Assembly: GCF_028683135.1 (NCBI RefSeq)
Contig: NZ_JAJUBB010000029.1
Span: 1 to 49,515 of the forward strand
Direction of reading: 5' to 3'
From: Enterovibrio qingdaonensis
GTDB lineage: Bacteria; Pseudomonadota; Gammaproteobacteria; Enterobacterales; Vibrionaceae
Length of the DNA stretch: 49,515 bases
Shown in pieces: positions 18,316 to 26,726 of this stretch (positions within the stretch are counted from its first letter, which is position 1; the number at the start of each line of letters is the position of its first letter). The notes below the pieces were generated by a model. The model did no database searches, was not told the DNA's origin, and worked only from the letters and a program-made list of their open reading frames with translations. A program made the translations under genes and the position numbers.

Positions 18316-18978
18316 TTACCAAACGCGTTTAATGGTGATTTTTGCGCCGGGATTGAGGAAGCGATGTTGGTACTCTAGTGCCGATGTTTCCAAGCCATCG
18401 TCAGTGGAGAGTACGCCGGGGTGTATACGAATACGATTGACGTCGTCACGTACGGCACTAAAGCCAGCCCCTCCAGCAGCAGGACCGGGAATGGAGCTTG
18501 CCGATTCCGTGTTCGCTTCTGTTCCCGCATCCCACACAGGCAATGTCACTGTCATGCTTTGACCTGGGCGGAGTTTATTGATGCGAATATCAGCTTCAGC
18601 CACTAAGGCATCGTTCGTGTTTACCAGCATTGATGCGACGGACAAAAAGCGCGTTTTACGGTGAGTAACATAAACCGTGAAGCTTTCTGAATCTCCGGGA
18701 AGCAAGGGTGCAGCACCGGATAGCGTATCCTCGACGCGTCGGTTATAGCGATAATTCAGAACATCACTGTTGTCACCGCCTTCTGCCAGCTTTTCCAGTG
18801 CTACAGAGACTGGCTGTCCAACCTCAAAAAGATCAAAGCTCTTTCTGTGGGTGATCAGAGTGACAGGAGACATTGGCTGTGCAGCGGTAAGGTTTTCGAC
18901 CGTGACCGTGTATTCTTTTTGAAAGGGGCACCCGACTAAAAACAAGGCGGTTAAACCCACAAGAGATAAGCGAAACAT
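18316..18978 (-). CDS. Spondin-domain lipoprotein
   Basis: 220 residues from ATG 18978, chosen because GGAGG lies upstream and a lipoprotein signal follows (MFRLSLVGLTALFLVGC, lipobox LVGC). The mature part resembles a spondin N-terminal domain: the MLVNTNDALV stretch corresponds to the family SPDW/ND loop, and there is a DAGTEAN motif and an IHPG motif near the C-terminus. The second gene of a tandem pair, it begins 13 bases after its paralogue. Spondin domains bind extracellular matrix components in animals; their bacterial role is not established. It is probably displayed at the outer membrane (+2 residue Pro, not Asp). Confidence 0.8.
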   Translation of the reverse strand: MFRLSLVGLTALFLVGCPFQKEYTVTVENLTAAQPMSPVTLITHRKSFDLFEVGQPVSVALEKLAEGGDNSDVLNYRYNRRVEDTLSGAAPLLPGDSESFTVYVTHRKTRFLSVASMLVNTNDALVAEADIRINKLRPGQSMTVTLPVWDAGTEANTESASSIPGPAAGGAGFSAVRDDVNRIRIHPGVLSTDDGLETSALEYQHRFLNPGAKITIKRVW

Positions 18979-18991
18979 AGTGCTGCCTCCC

Positions 18992-19654
18992 TTAACGTAC
19001 GGTAACGGTAATGATGGCAACAGGGTTCAGCCAACGATGCTTGGTGCTGTCAAAGTCACTGATGCCGCCGTTGGCATCCGTATCACCAAGATTACCTGGG
19101 TGAATGTGAACAACGTCATTTGATACCTCCGTATCAACCCCCGTGCCAGCAGAGCCAAAGTCAATAAATGGCGGCGTAGGCACACTGCCTGCCAGCTCAT
19201 CATTGGCTTCTGTGCCTGCGTCATAGCCGTTTGCTCGAATGATATATTTGCCGCGCTTTTTAGGGATAGTCCAACTGTCTACGCCAATAAACGCATCGTT
19301 GGAAGGAAGAAGCATGGCTGCAATTGAAAGCACATCACCATGTTCGGCATAGAGTGTGGTTGAAGTGGAATCTCCAGGGTTAAGAATACCGCCGGCAGGA
19401 TTAGCAGAAACGCTTGCACCAGCTCCGACTGCTAGGGCTTCCAAACCAGAGATATCACCGCCTTCCGCCATGGCTTCTACATCTGCTGATGCGGATTCTC
19501 CGGTGCGAAATAAATGGACGTTATTGCTGTGAGCCGCGACCAAAAGAGGGGTGAAATAAATGCCGTCGGTTGCGTTCGTTATATTGACGTCAATGGTTGC
19601 TGCGTTCGCGGAAAATGCGGTTGCCATCGCCATGCCAAGCAGTAGTTTTTTCAT
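18992..19654 (-). CDS. Secreted spondin-domain protein
   Basis: 220 residues from ATG 19654 (MKKLLLGMAMATAFSANA signal peptide, cleavage before ATID); GGAG precedes this ATG, and the longer start four codons upstream would bury that site. The spondin-domain features are the LLPSNDAFIGVDSWTI loop, DAGTEAN, and HIHPG followed by HRWLNPVAIITVTV. The same motifs occur in the downstream lipoprotein, so the pair arose by duplication. This copy is soluble/periplasmic or secreted, and its partner is lipid-anchored. Function unknown. Confidence 0.82.
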   Translation of the reverse strand: MKKLLLGMAMATAFSANAATIDVNITNATDGIYFTPLLVAAHSNNVHLFRTGESASADVEAMAEGGDISGLEALAVGAGASVSANPAGGILNPGDSTSTTLYAEHGDVLSIAAMLLPSNDAFIGVDSWTIPKKRGKYIIRANGYDAGTEANDELAGSVPTPPFIDFGSAGTGVDTEVSNDVVHIHPGNLGDTDANGGISDFDSTKHRWLNPVAIITVTVR

Positions 19655-19763
19655 ATGTCGCTCCATGCATTTGAGGGATCAGCTCTTAGCATGGGCGGCA
19701 AAAATGGCAATCTCGTCGCGACTCTCTATCAAAATACTCGCAAAACTCTCTCGCCTTTCGTCT

Positions 19764-21425
19764 TCATGCGGAGTTCTTTTGGGATTCGTCGTCTTCTAAG
19801 TCTAATTCGACGTGTGTGACTACCCTGTTTCGCCCCTTTTCTTTTGCAAGGTAAAGTGCTGAATCAGCGGCTTCAATAATCGACTCGATTGATTGAAATT
19901 CAGGGAATGTCGCAACACCTGCGCTCAATGTGGCATAAAACGTCTCAGGGCCATTTGAGAACGGCGTTTTCGCAAACGTCAGTCGAAACTCATCAATGAG
20001 CCTTAGGGCGATATCGGCCGGTGTGTCCGGCAAAATAAGTGCAAACTCTTCACCGCCATATCGTGCTGCGGTATCGGTTTTACGGAAGCGATAGTTCAGC
20101 AGTCTTGCCACGCCTTTGATCACTTTGTCCCCGACAGGGTGACCATACTTGTCATTAACCGACTTAAAGTGATCGATATCAATCATCACGAAACTTACTG
20201 GCGACTCATGCCGTTTGGCACGTGAGAGTTCGCGATCCAAAGCGACCTTGAGGTTTGAGTGATTGAGTAATCCCGTGAGGCTATCCCTGTCCATCAGTGC
20301 GCTGAGCTGGCGAAAACGCTTGGCGCGAATAGAAACCGCTTGGGTAAGGTGTAAGTCATTAATCGGCTTAGTGAGAAAGTCATCTGCGCCGACTTGCAGA
20401 GCCTGCATCTGCATTTTTAAGTCTGTTTCACCGGACAAGTAAACGATAGGTAGATTGGTGTGCGCATTGTGCTGTCGAATAACACTGGCGGCTTCTACGC
20501 CGGAATAGTTTGGCATGTATAAATCCATCAATACCAAGTCAGGGTGAAATTCACCCAGCTCATCCAGCAAATGTTCTGTATCGTCAAGTATGGCGGTTTT
20601 CATACCCGCCCCTTGGAGGATAACGGAGTAGTGTTCGGCGAGCATTCGCTCATCTTCGACGATAAGTACCCGATATTGCGCGTTGTTGCTTTCCCAAAGA
20701 TTGTCAAAAATACCTAGGATATCATCGTGTTCAACGGGCTTTTGGAAAAAGGCGTAGGCACCAGCACGAGCAGCGTGTAAGCGACTTTCCCAGCATTCAC
20801 TGGCGCACAATACGACAAGTGGGATCCCGCTTTCTTTACGCCAAAATTTAGATATCTCGTCGAGGAGATCGAATTCATTTATGTCCACGATCATGACAGA
20901 GGGGGACTCTTTACCCAACGCTTCTTTTAGTGCTGCTGCAGAATCAAACGACAAGACTTCGTAATCAATAAACTCGAGCTGTTCAACCATATCCTTGGTG
21001 TCATCGAGGATGTCAGCGGCGACATACACAAGTTGTTTTGAACGCCCTTCTTCATGCAAAAGCGTCACTTCGCCGTATGTCATATCTTCAGGGCGTTTGG
21101 GCTCGATAGTCGCCACGCTGGATAACGTATTAACGATTTCATCGATAATTTCATCGCCTTTGGGAAGTTGTTTGTCTTCCAAAAAGGGGCGTAAGAGAAT
21201 TTCAATGTCTCTACCGCGCTCTCCCAGATCAATAAAGCCTAAGGTGATCGCTGTACCGGCAAGTTTGTGGGCCTCAAGAATCATGTCTTCAAGCTCAATC
21301 AGGTGATCATCGGGTGCTTTTTGTATCGCAGCCCAAAGCTGACTTAGCTTTTGGATACGTTTATCAATACCGTCCGAAAATCTGCGTTGCTGCTCTTGAA
21401 ACTTTTTGATTTGAGATGGCTTCAT
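19764..21425 (-). CDS. Hpt-REC-REC-GGDEF diguanylate cyclase response regulator
   Basis: 553 residues. N-terminal Hpt-like helical domain (about 1-110) with EAHKLAGTA, phospho-accepting H53. A first receiver (about 132-245) has its Asp at D181 but lacks the usual acidic triad. A canonical second receiver (251-365) has VEDE, D301 in LMDLYMP and K353. The GGDEF domain (about 380-545) has an active GGEEF (457-461) and an inhibitory RxxD (R448-D451) five residues before it. So it should make c-di-GMP and be product-inhibited. It is the last gene of a four-gene sensory operon, 3 bases after the CheY-like gene. The likely input is phosphate from the upstream kinase. Confidence 0.93.
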   Translation of the reverse strand: MKPSQIKKFQEQQRRFSDGIDKRIQKLSQLWAAIQKAPDDHLIELEDMILEAHKLAGTAITLGFIDLGERGRDIEILLRPFLEDKQLPKGDEIIDEIVNTLSSVATIEPKRPEDMTYGEVTLLHEEGRSKQLVYVAADILDDTKDMVEQLEFIDYEVLSFDSAAALKEALGKESPSVMIVDINEFDLLDEISKFWRKESGIPLVVLCASECWESRLHAARAGAYAFFQKPVEHDDILGIFDNLWESNNAQYRVLIVEDERMLAEHYSVILQGAGMKTAILDDTEHLLDELGEFHPDLVLMDLYMPNYSGVEAASVIRQHNAHTNLPIVYLSGETDLKMQMQALQVGADDFLTKPINDLHLTQAVSIRAKRFRQLSALMDRDSLTGLLNHSNLKVALDRELSRAKRHESPVSFVMIDIDHFKSVNDKYGHPVGDKVIKGVARLLNYRFRKTDTAARYGGEEFALILPDTPADIALRLIDEFRLTFAKTPFSNGPETFYATLSAGVATFPEFQSIESIIEAADSALYLAKEKGRNRVVTHVELDLEDDESQKNSA

Positions 21426-21428
21426 AAA

Positions 21429-21806
21429 CTACGCCTTTTTCAATATGGATTTAATCTCATCGGCTAATCTCATGGGATCAAAGGGCTTGCTGATCACGCC
21501 CAATGCTCCGCACTCTTGGTACGCCTTTATTTCCTTAGGCTGCACTTTTGCGGTCATGAAAATCACAGGCGTAGATTCTATGTGCGGTATTAGGCGCAAG
21601 TGATTTAGCGTTGTAGGGCCATCCATTCCTGGCATCATTACATCCAACAACAATAGATCCGGCTCAGAAAGTGCTGCTTTTTCTAATGCTTCTGCTCCGG
21701 ATGAACAACTCATGAGGAAGAACTCCTCTTCTTCCAAGGCCATTTCAGCTATGACGCGAATGTCATCATCATCTTCAACGTAAAGAACACTAATTGGCTT
21801 TCCCAT
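21429..21806 (-). CDS. Stand-alone CheY-like response regulator
   Basis: 125 residues, one receiver domain and nothing else. The key residues are complete: acidic E11/D12/D13, phospho-accepting D55 in LLLLDVMMPG, T85 in FMTAK and K107 in SKPF. Its start overlaps the kinase stop by one base, and its stop is 3 bases before the diguanylate cyclase, so the three are translated together. It probably shuttles phosphate between the hybrid kinase and the Hpt/REC modules of the cyclase. Confidence 0.92.
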   Translation of the reverse strand: MGKPISVLYVEDDDDIRVIAEMALEEEEFFLMSCSSGAEALEKAALSEPDLLLLDVMMPGMDGPTTLNHLRLIPHIESTPVIFMTAKVQPKEIKAYQECGALGVISKPFDPMRLADEIKSILKKA

Positions 21807-24250
21807 TACATCGCCTCTCGTGTATTTCTGATCTTAAGTATAAGACGCACTTCTGATTTAAGCGCATTGGTGTTTAATTGCGACTTTTGGTGTGTCGCTG
21901 CGACGCAAGCAGGAAGGCGAAAGTTGGGGAGATTGTCCCCAAGGAGGATGACATGTGTGTTGGAGAAGATATTCTCGTCAAGCAGCCCAGAAATATCGTC
22001 CCCTTTTAAGACCCAATCCATAATGATGAGGTCAAAATTTTGATTATGTAATGCGATTTTTGCTGCACCTTTAGAAGAGACAAAGAGGAGTTTGCAAAAT
22101 TCAGACAGTGGCTCCTTGATCTCATTAAATACGGACTTGTCTGCGTCGATAACGAGCACTTGATAAAGAGGCGTTTCCTTTTTAAACGTAGAGCCAGTGT
22201 GCTCTGTATGCCCCAAGGTACTAAGATTTTTACTCGGTATTGGGAGTTTAAAAAAGAAAGTGCTTCCTTTGCCTACGGTCGAGAAAAAATCTATTTCACC
22301 GTGATGACTTTCAATAATGGTACGTGAAATGGCTAAGCCCAAGCCCGTTCCCCCACGTTTTCGGGTGTCAGAGCTATCCGCCTGAGAAAAACGTTCAAAG
22401 ATTCGGGCATGAAATTCTGGCGATATCCCCGTCCCTTCATCACAGACATCAACGCGATAGGAATCGTCCTGCCGACGCAGGGAGATAGTTACACTGCTGC
22501 CTCTGTCTGAGTATTTGATGGCATTTGACAACAGGTTTGCCATCACTTGCTGAAGGCGACCTGAGTCAGCATACACAAAGGCACCCGTTGGGCTTGGTAA
22601 ATAACAAAGAGACACACCGTGATGATTGGCGAAGCCTTCGTTGTCCTCGATCGAGCGGCGAATGATGTTATCGAGATTTGTTTCAACCAGCTCTAATGAC
22701 ATTTGTTCAGACTCAAGTTTTTCAATGTCCAAAATGTCGTTGATCAGCGTGGTGAGTCGTTCACAGTTTCGAAGAGCCATGGACAGCATGGTTTTGCTTT
22801 TGGCGGGGAGTTGACCGTCAAATTTACCCAAAACCAGTCCGAGTGCGCCGCGAATGGAGGTAAGCGGGGTTCTTAGTTCGTGACTAACCGTGGCGACAAA
22901 CTCGTTTTTCAGTTGCTCATCTTTTTTGCGCAGTGTGATATCCCGAATGATGCCTGTGAACATCCTTTCGCCAGAAACATGCATTTCACTGATGGAGAGA
23001 TCGGCGGGAAAAGTTGAACCATCAGCCCGTTGGGCCACAACTTCTCGCCCAATGCCGATAATTTGAGCTGGCTTACCATTGAGGTAGTTAGTCAGATAGG
23101 TGTCATGCGCATGGGAATCTTTGCTCGTCATCAGGATTTTGACATTTTTACCAATGACTTCGTGTTCTTTGTAGCCGAAGAGTGTTTCTGCTGCAGGGTT
23201 AAAGGTAACGATGTTTCCTTGTTCTGTAATGGTAACGATGCCGTCTACGACGGTATCAACGATAGCAACCAGCTTGCTTTGGCCTGACCGTCGCTCGGCT
23301 TCGATCTTGATCATGTTCGCATTGATAAGCTCCTCGTGCGCGAGGTTGAAAGCGATGGCCAAATCTTCGATTTCCTGTGCATTCGAGTCTGAGGTGACCG
23401 GGTAGTTACCTTCAGAGATGTTATCCGCAAGCCGTGTAATAGGCTTCGCCATTTTTCGGCCAATTCGCTGTGCAATAAAAATAACGGGAAGCAGCCCAAT
23501 CAAGCCAAGCAAGGTAAAGCTAAATAGCCAAGGATAGATGCCTTTAAACAGGTGTGAATAGGGTTCAACCAGTGATATTGATGTGCTGAACTCGCTGATG
23601 TCCATGCTTGCTGGTGCTGCCATTTTAAGCGTGATGCCATCTGGTGCCAGATTGTTGTTTGAATACTCCCAGTTGTTTCCTATTAATACGGAGAAAGAAT
23701 AGCTAGTTTTTTTAAATACCTGATTAACCATGTCTTTTGTGTTTACTCTGGCAATGATGCCCCCCTGCATTGAACCGTAATATAAGATGGGTTCAACAAT
23801 GAAAAAGTATCCGTTTTTGAAAAGAAGAGCACGTTGGTTGGTGGACAATGTTTGGTTGATTAATGATGTCTTGTACCAGGTAGGGGGCGATTGATAATCA
23901 CCGAATAGATATTCTCCGGCGTAGTCAAATACGACAGCGTCATTCACCGAAGTAAACAAAGAGAGATCATCCAACGAGTGGTGAAAATACGAGTGGTTTA
24001 AGTCAATAAGCCCATTAATGGATAACTGACTTGATGCCATTCTGAACACGACTTGACGCAGTGAATTGAGTTCGACGTTGAAAAGGTTGAGCTTATTAAA
24101 TGCTTCGATATGAAGCTCCTCTTTCAGTTGTTCTTCAAGTCGCTCAAACTGCATGATAGAGGTTGCAGCAACAACGAAAATAAAGAAACCGAACAACAGT
24201 GATAAAATCGATGCCGAAAAATGGCTCGCCAGACTTCTTTTTTTTGACAT
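21806..24250 (-). CDS. Membrane hybrid sensor histidine kinase
   Basis: 814 residues from ATG 24250. A GTG six bases upstream is only about 3 bases from the AAGGA site, whereas the ATG is about 9. Numbering below is from that GTG. TM1 about 14-34, a periplasmic domain of about 205 residues, TM2 about 242-264, HAMP, PAS (about 325-440), HisKA with H459 in SHELRTPL, and HATPase with N-box NLLSNAIK, DEGTG (606-610) and GGTGLG (635-640). The C-terminal receiver (about 698-810) keeps D747 but is otherwise degenerate. It lies directly after the solute-binding lipoprotein, its probable ligand-loaded partner. Confidence 0.93.
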   Translation of the reverse strand: MSKKRSLASHFSASILSLLFGFFIFVVAATSIMQFERLEEQLKEELHIEAFNKLNLFNVELNSLRQVVFRMASSQLSINGLIDLNHSYFHHSLDDLSLFTSVNDAVVFDYAGEYLFGDYQSPPTWYKTSLINQTLSTNQRALLFKNGYFFIVEPILYYGSMQGGIIARVNTKDMVNQVFKKTSYSFSVLIGNNWEYSNNNLAPDGITLKMAAPASMDISEFSTSISLVEPYSHLFKGIYPWLFSFTLLGLIGLLPVIFIAQRIGRKMAKPITRLADNISEGNYPVTSDSNAQEIEDLAIAFNLAHEELINANMIKIEAERRSGQSKLVAIVDTVVDGIVTITEQGNIVTFNPAAETLFGYKEHEVIGKNVKILMTSKDSHAHDTYLTNYLNGKPAQIIGIGREVVAQRADGSTFPADLSISEMHVSGERMFTGIIRDITLRKKDEQLKNEFVATVSHELRTPLTSIRGALGLVLGKFDGQLPAKSKTMLSMALRNCERLTTLINDILDIEKLESEQMSLELVETNLDNIIRRSIEDNEGFANHHGVSLCYLPSPTGAFVYADSGRLQQVMANLLSNAIKYSDRGSSVTISLRRQDDSYRVDVCDEGTGISPEFHARIFERFSQADSSDTRKRGGTGLGLAISRTIIESHHGEIDFFSTVGKGSTFFFKLPIPSKNLSTLGHTEHTGSTFKKETPLYQVLVIDADKSVFNEIKEPLSEFCKLLFVSSKGAAKIALHNQNFDLIIMDWVLKGDDISGLLDENIFSNTHVILLGDNLPNFRLPACVAATHQKSQLNTNALKSEVRLILKIRNTREAM

Positions 24251-24255
24251 GGCCA

Positions 24256-26376
24256 CTATTCCTTCAAGGGGTAGAGTGCGGTGTCTTGATACGTTGCAAA
24301 CATATAGTCTGAGCGGTCGAGTGCGTCTTGGTGCTTGCCGGAGAACGGGCGTTGATAATCTTTCATTACGCCTTGGTATTGCTCAATTTTCCTAAGCTCT
24401 TGTTGGATTAGCGGCATATTGGGTTTGCCCGCTTTTTTGGTTGCTATAGCAAGCATGTGCATCAGGTCGTACGCATGTGCGGTACCGGAAGGGGCAACGA
24501 TCTCTTTTCGATGTGTAGTGTTATAGCGGTCGTGATAGCGCGTGATTAGCTTATCTGCCGCTGGAGTATCTGCATTGATAAAACTGAACGTCTGAAGAAC
24601 ACGCAGATCTATTTTCTCCAATGCTTGGCGGCTTTTTTCCGCAAAATTGCTGCCAGTGATCCCCCAATGTGAAATAACGACCGGGGGTGCATCGAGCTTT
24701 GCTAGTGCTTTTACAAATTTCCCACCTTCGACAGGGTTACCCACAAAAATGATGACCTTGACGCCTTTTTTCACCAGAGCATCAATTTTTGCCCTAAAGT
24801 TTCGCTCTCCCCAATCGAACCATTCAACGTGGGAGACAGTCAGGTTTCGACGGGCCATGGAATCCGTCAGTCCGCGAAAGTTGCTACGCCCCCAGCTATT
24901 GTTGACCAAGAGAAAGCCCACGTTTTCGGAAACGTCCAGTGCTCCGTCAAGAAGAAAGTCAGCGGCGTATTCGTCACGCACGGAGACACGAAACACATAG
25001 TTGGGAGAGTGTTCATTCGACACGATGGGTGTGGCGGCAGCCCAGGGAACCAGCATCAAGGTTTTGTTTTGATGAAGATAATCTAATTCAGCAAGGACAA
25101 CGGGACTGCTGATCCCGCTGAACACGGCAAGCAAGTTGGGAAGACCAGCGAAAATTTCCAGATTGTCGAGACCACGAGAGGGGATCATAGAATTGTCTCT
25201 CGCAATTAACGCGACCTCTTTACCCAATAGCCCACCGCTTTGATTAATTTCCTCGATGGCGATCTCAATACCTCGACGAATTGCAAGTCCAGAAAGGGCG
25301 GAGTTGCCGCTCATATCAGCATCGAGCGCGACCAGCAGTTTGTCAGGGTGAGGTGCCTGCCAGTTTTCTTTTGCTTGAAGTACTTGTTCAACCATTTCAG
25401 TACCAAGACGCATACGGTAAAACTCAAGCAACTTGGAAGAGTGTTCTTTTAACCACGCCACGAAAGTGGGCGATGCTTCAGTCACCGTCACAGTGGCCGT
25501 GTTCTTGAGTAGGAATAATGCCTCTTGGTTTTTCTGTTCCGCGAGTTGGTGCTGGTAGCTTGTTGCCTCGATGGCCGCCTTATTGATCACGCTCTGAAAT
25601 TTTTCCGGAATCGAATCAAATGTTTTTAAGGACATCAGCATCACGTGAGAGAGATAACCGTGGTTGGTCAGCGTAATGTGGGGAGTCTCAGGTAGTCTTT
25701 GTAATACATTTCTTGGCGTATTTTCTTCACCATCTATCGCGCCTTTTTCGTACGCCATTTTTGTTTGGCCTGCACCAATACTCAAAGAGTGCGCTCCCCA
25801 GTTGCTGAATTGCTCTCTCAGTAGCGAGCTTTCAAAGACTTTAAATCGTTGGTTTCCAAGATCGCTAGGGGTTGTGATTGGGGTGCTGGAAACCAGTTGC
25901 TTGAACCCACCATGCCAAAAGGCAAGGCCGACTAAATTTTGAATATCGAGCTTGGATAAAAGTAATTTCCCTGCAGCACTGTCGTAAACGCGATTAACAG
26001 CGTCGGTGTCTTCAAAGAAAAACGGCAGATCAAACAGTTGTAAGTCTGGAGCGATATAGGTCAAGCGTGCTGACGGAATGACCGCGAAGTCGATGATGCC
26101 TTTTTGAACGTCAGCAATGATTTCTCTTTCGGCACATTTCGTCTCTTGCCGAATGACTTCAATGGTCATCTGACCCTTGGTGCGCTTTTCTACCAACTCT
26201 GAAAATCGGATGGCGGCTTGGTGTTCGGCACTGGCATCGTGCATGCAAAGAGGCATTGTCAATGCATAGATATAAGGTTCACCTGCTGTCGGATTGCGCT
26301 TTGTCATCTGACGTTCTTGAGCGTCGCAACTGAGTAGGCTGAGTACAAATATCAAACTAACAAATGCGCGTATCAT
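24256..26376 (-). CDS. Fusion lipoprotein: TRAP-type (DctP) plus ABC-type (LivK) solute-binding domains
   Basis: 706 residues. Lipobox LLSC with C17 and Asp at +2, the inner-membrane retention signal in E. coli. Domain 1 (about 33-335) is DctP-like: it has the KGAIDGEENTPRN stretch (DG-E-N motif), but the Arg that usually grips the carboxylate seems replaced by Lys (RFKV, K179). Domain 2 (about 345-700) is a type I periplasmic-binding fold: it has GLAIRRGIEIAIEEINQSGG, then RVSVRDEYAADFL and FVGNPVEGGKF. No TRAP or ABC permease gene is nearby. It overlaps the kinase gene, so it most likely senses one or two ligands for the kinase. Fusion of these two unrelated binding folds is unusual. Confidence 0.88.
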   Translation of the reverse strand: MIRAFVSLIFVLSLLSCDAQERQMTKRNPTAGEPYIYALTMPLCMHDASAEHQAAIRFSELVEKRTKGQMTIEVIRQETKCAEREIIADVQKGIIDFAVIPSARLTYIAPDLQLFDLPFFFEDTDAVNRVYDSAAGKLLLSKLDIQNLVGLAFWHGGFKQLVSSTPITTPSDLGNQRFKVFESSLLREQFSNWGAHSLSIGAGQTKMAYEKGAIDGEENTPRNVLQRLPETPHITLTNHGYLSHVMLMSLKTFDSIPEKFQSVINKAAIEATSYQHQLAEQKNQEALFLLKNTATVTVTEASPTFVAWLKEHSSKLLEFYRMRLGTEMVEQVLQAKENWQAPHPDKLLVALDADMSGNSALSGLAIRRGIEIAIEEINQSGGLLGKEVALIARDNSMIPSRGLDNLEIFAGLPNLLAVFSGISSPVVLAELDYLHQNKTLMLVPWAAATPIVSNEHSPNYVFRVSVRDEYAADFLLDGALDVSENVGFLLVNNSWGRSNFRGLTDSMARRNLTVSHVEWFDWGERNFRAKIDALVKKGVKVIIFVGNPVEGGKFVKALAKLDAPPVVISHWGITGSNFAEKSRQALEKIDLRVLQTFSFINADTPAADKLITRYHDRYNTTHRKEIVAPSGTAHAYDLMHMLAIATKKAGKPNMPLIQQELRKIEQYQGVMKDYQRPFSGKHQDALDRSDYMFATYQDTALYPLKE

Positions 26377-26726
26377 GGTGTTTTTCCCTGATTTTATGTT
26401 GGTAGTGAGGGGCTCTGACCACGGCCATTGTTATCTCTTGCTTGATCCACATTTTGGATGGGGGATATAGAAGATATTAGAGATGAGATGAAAGTTTCGC
26501 CAGTGAGCCATCTTCTAACGGGAGACTGGGTTTTCTCGAAGAAAGCACGTTTCGCAACGGAAAGTTCTTCTAATCTCAAACCAAGGTTTAGCTTATTGCT
26601 GCCTATTCATGCAGTTAGCGAATACACGATTGGATAGAAAAAGACTTTTTCTCCTGAGTGTTTCTGTTCGCGAACAAGGCCATATATAAACACAGCGAGG
26701 ATCGTTGAAGTTAAGGAGTACTGTTT
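26377..26726. promoter_or_regulatory. Divergent regulatory region between the sensor operon and the SRPBCC gene
   Basis: About 350 bases with no supported gene. It contains two perfect palindromes, AGAAAAAG-A-CTTTTTCT (26636-26652) and TGTTCGCGAACA (26665-26676), just ahead of a TATATA/TATAAA-type -10 (26683-26690) for the plus-strand gene at 26727. The sensor operon should start from the other side. Confidence 0.55.
26665..26676. promoter_or_regulatory. Perfect 12-bp palindrome, probable operator
   Basis: TGTTCGCGAACA is self-complementary over all 12 bases and ends about 6 bases before the -10-like TATATA. A repressor bound here would block the promoter. The regulator is unknown. Confidence 0.5.

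Noticed and set aside
24256-26376. Two genes fused by a sequencing error rather than one fusion protein
   Set aside because: The frame runs without break through a linker, there is one signal sequence only, and the second domain has no start or ribosome binding site of its own.
26394-26579. Minus-strand 61-codon frame before the SRPBCC gene
   Set aside because: No ribosome binding site and no family likeness; it covers the sensor-operon promoter side.
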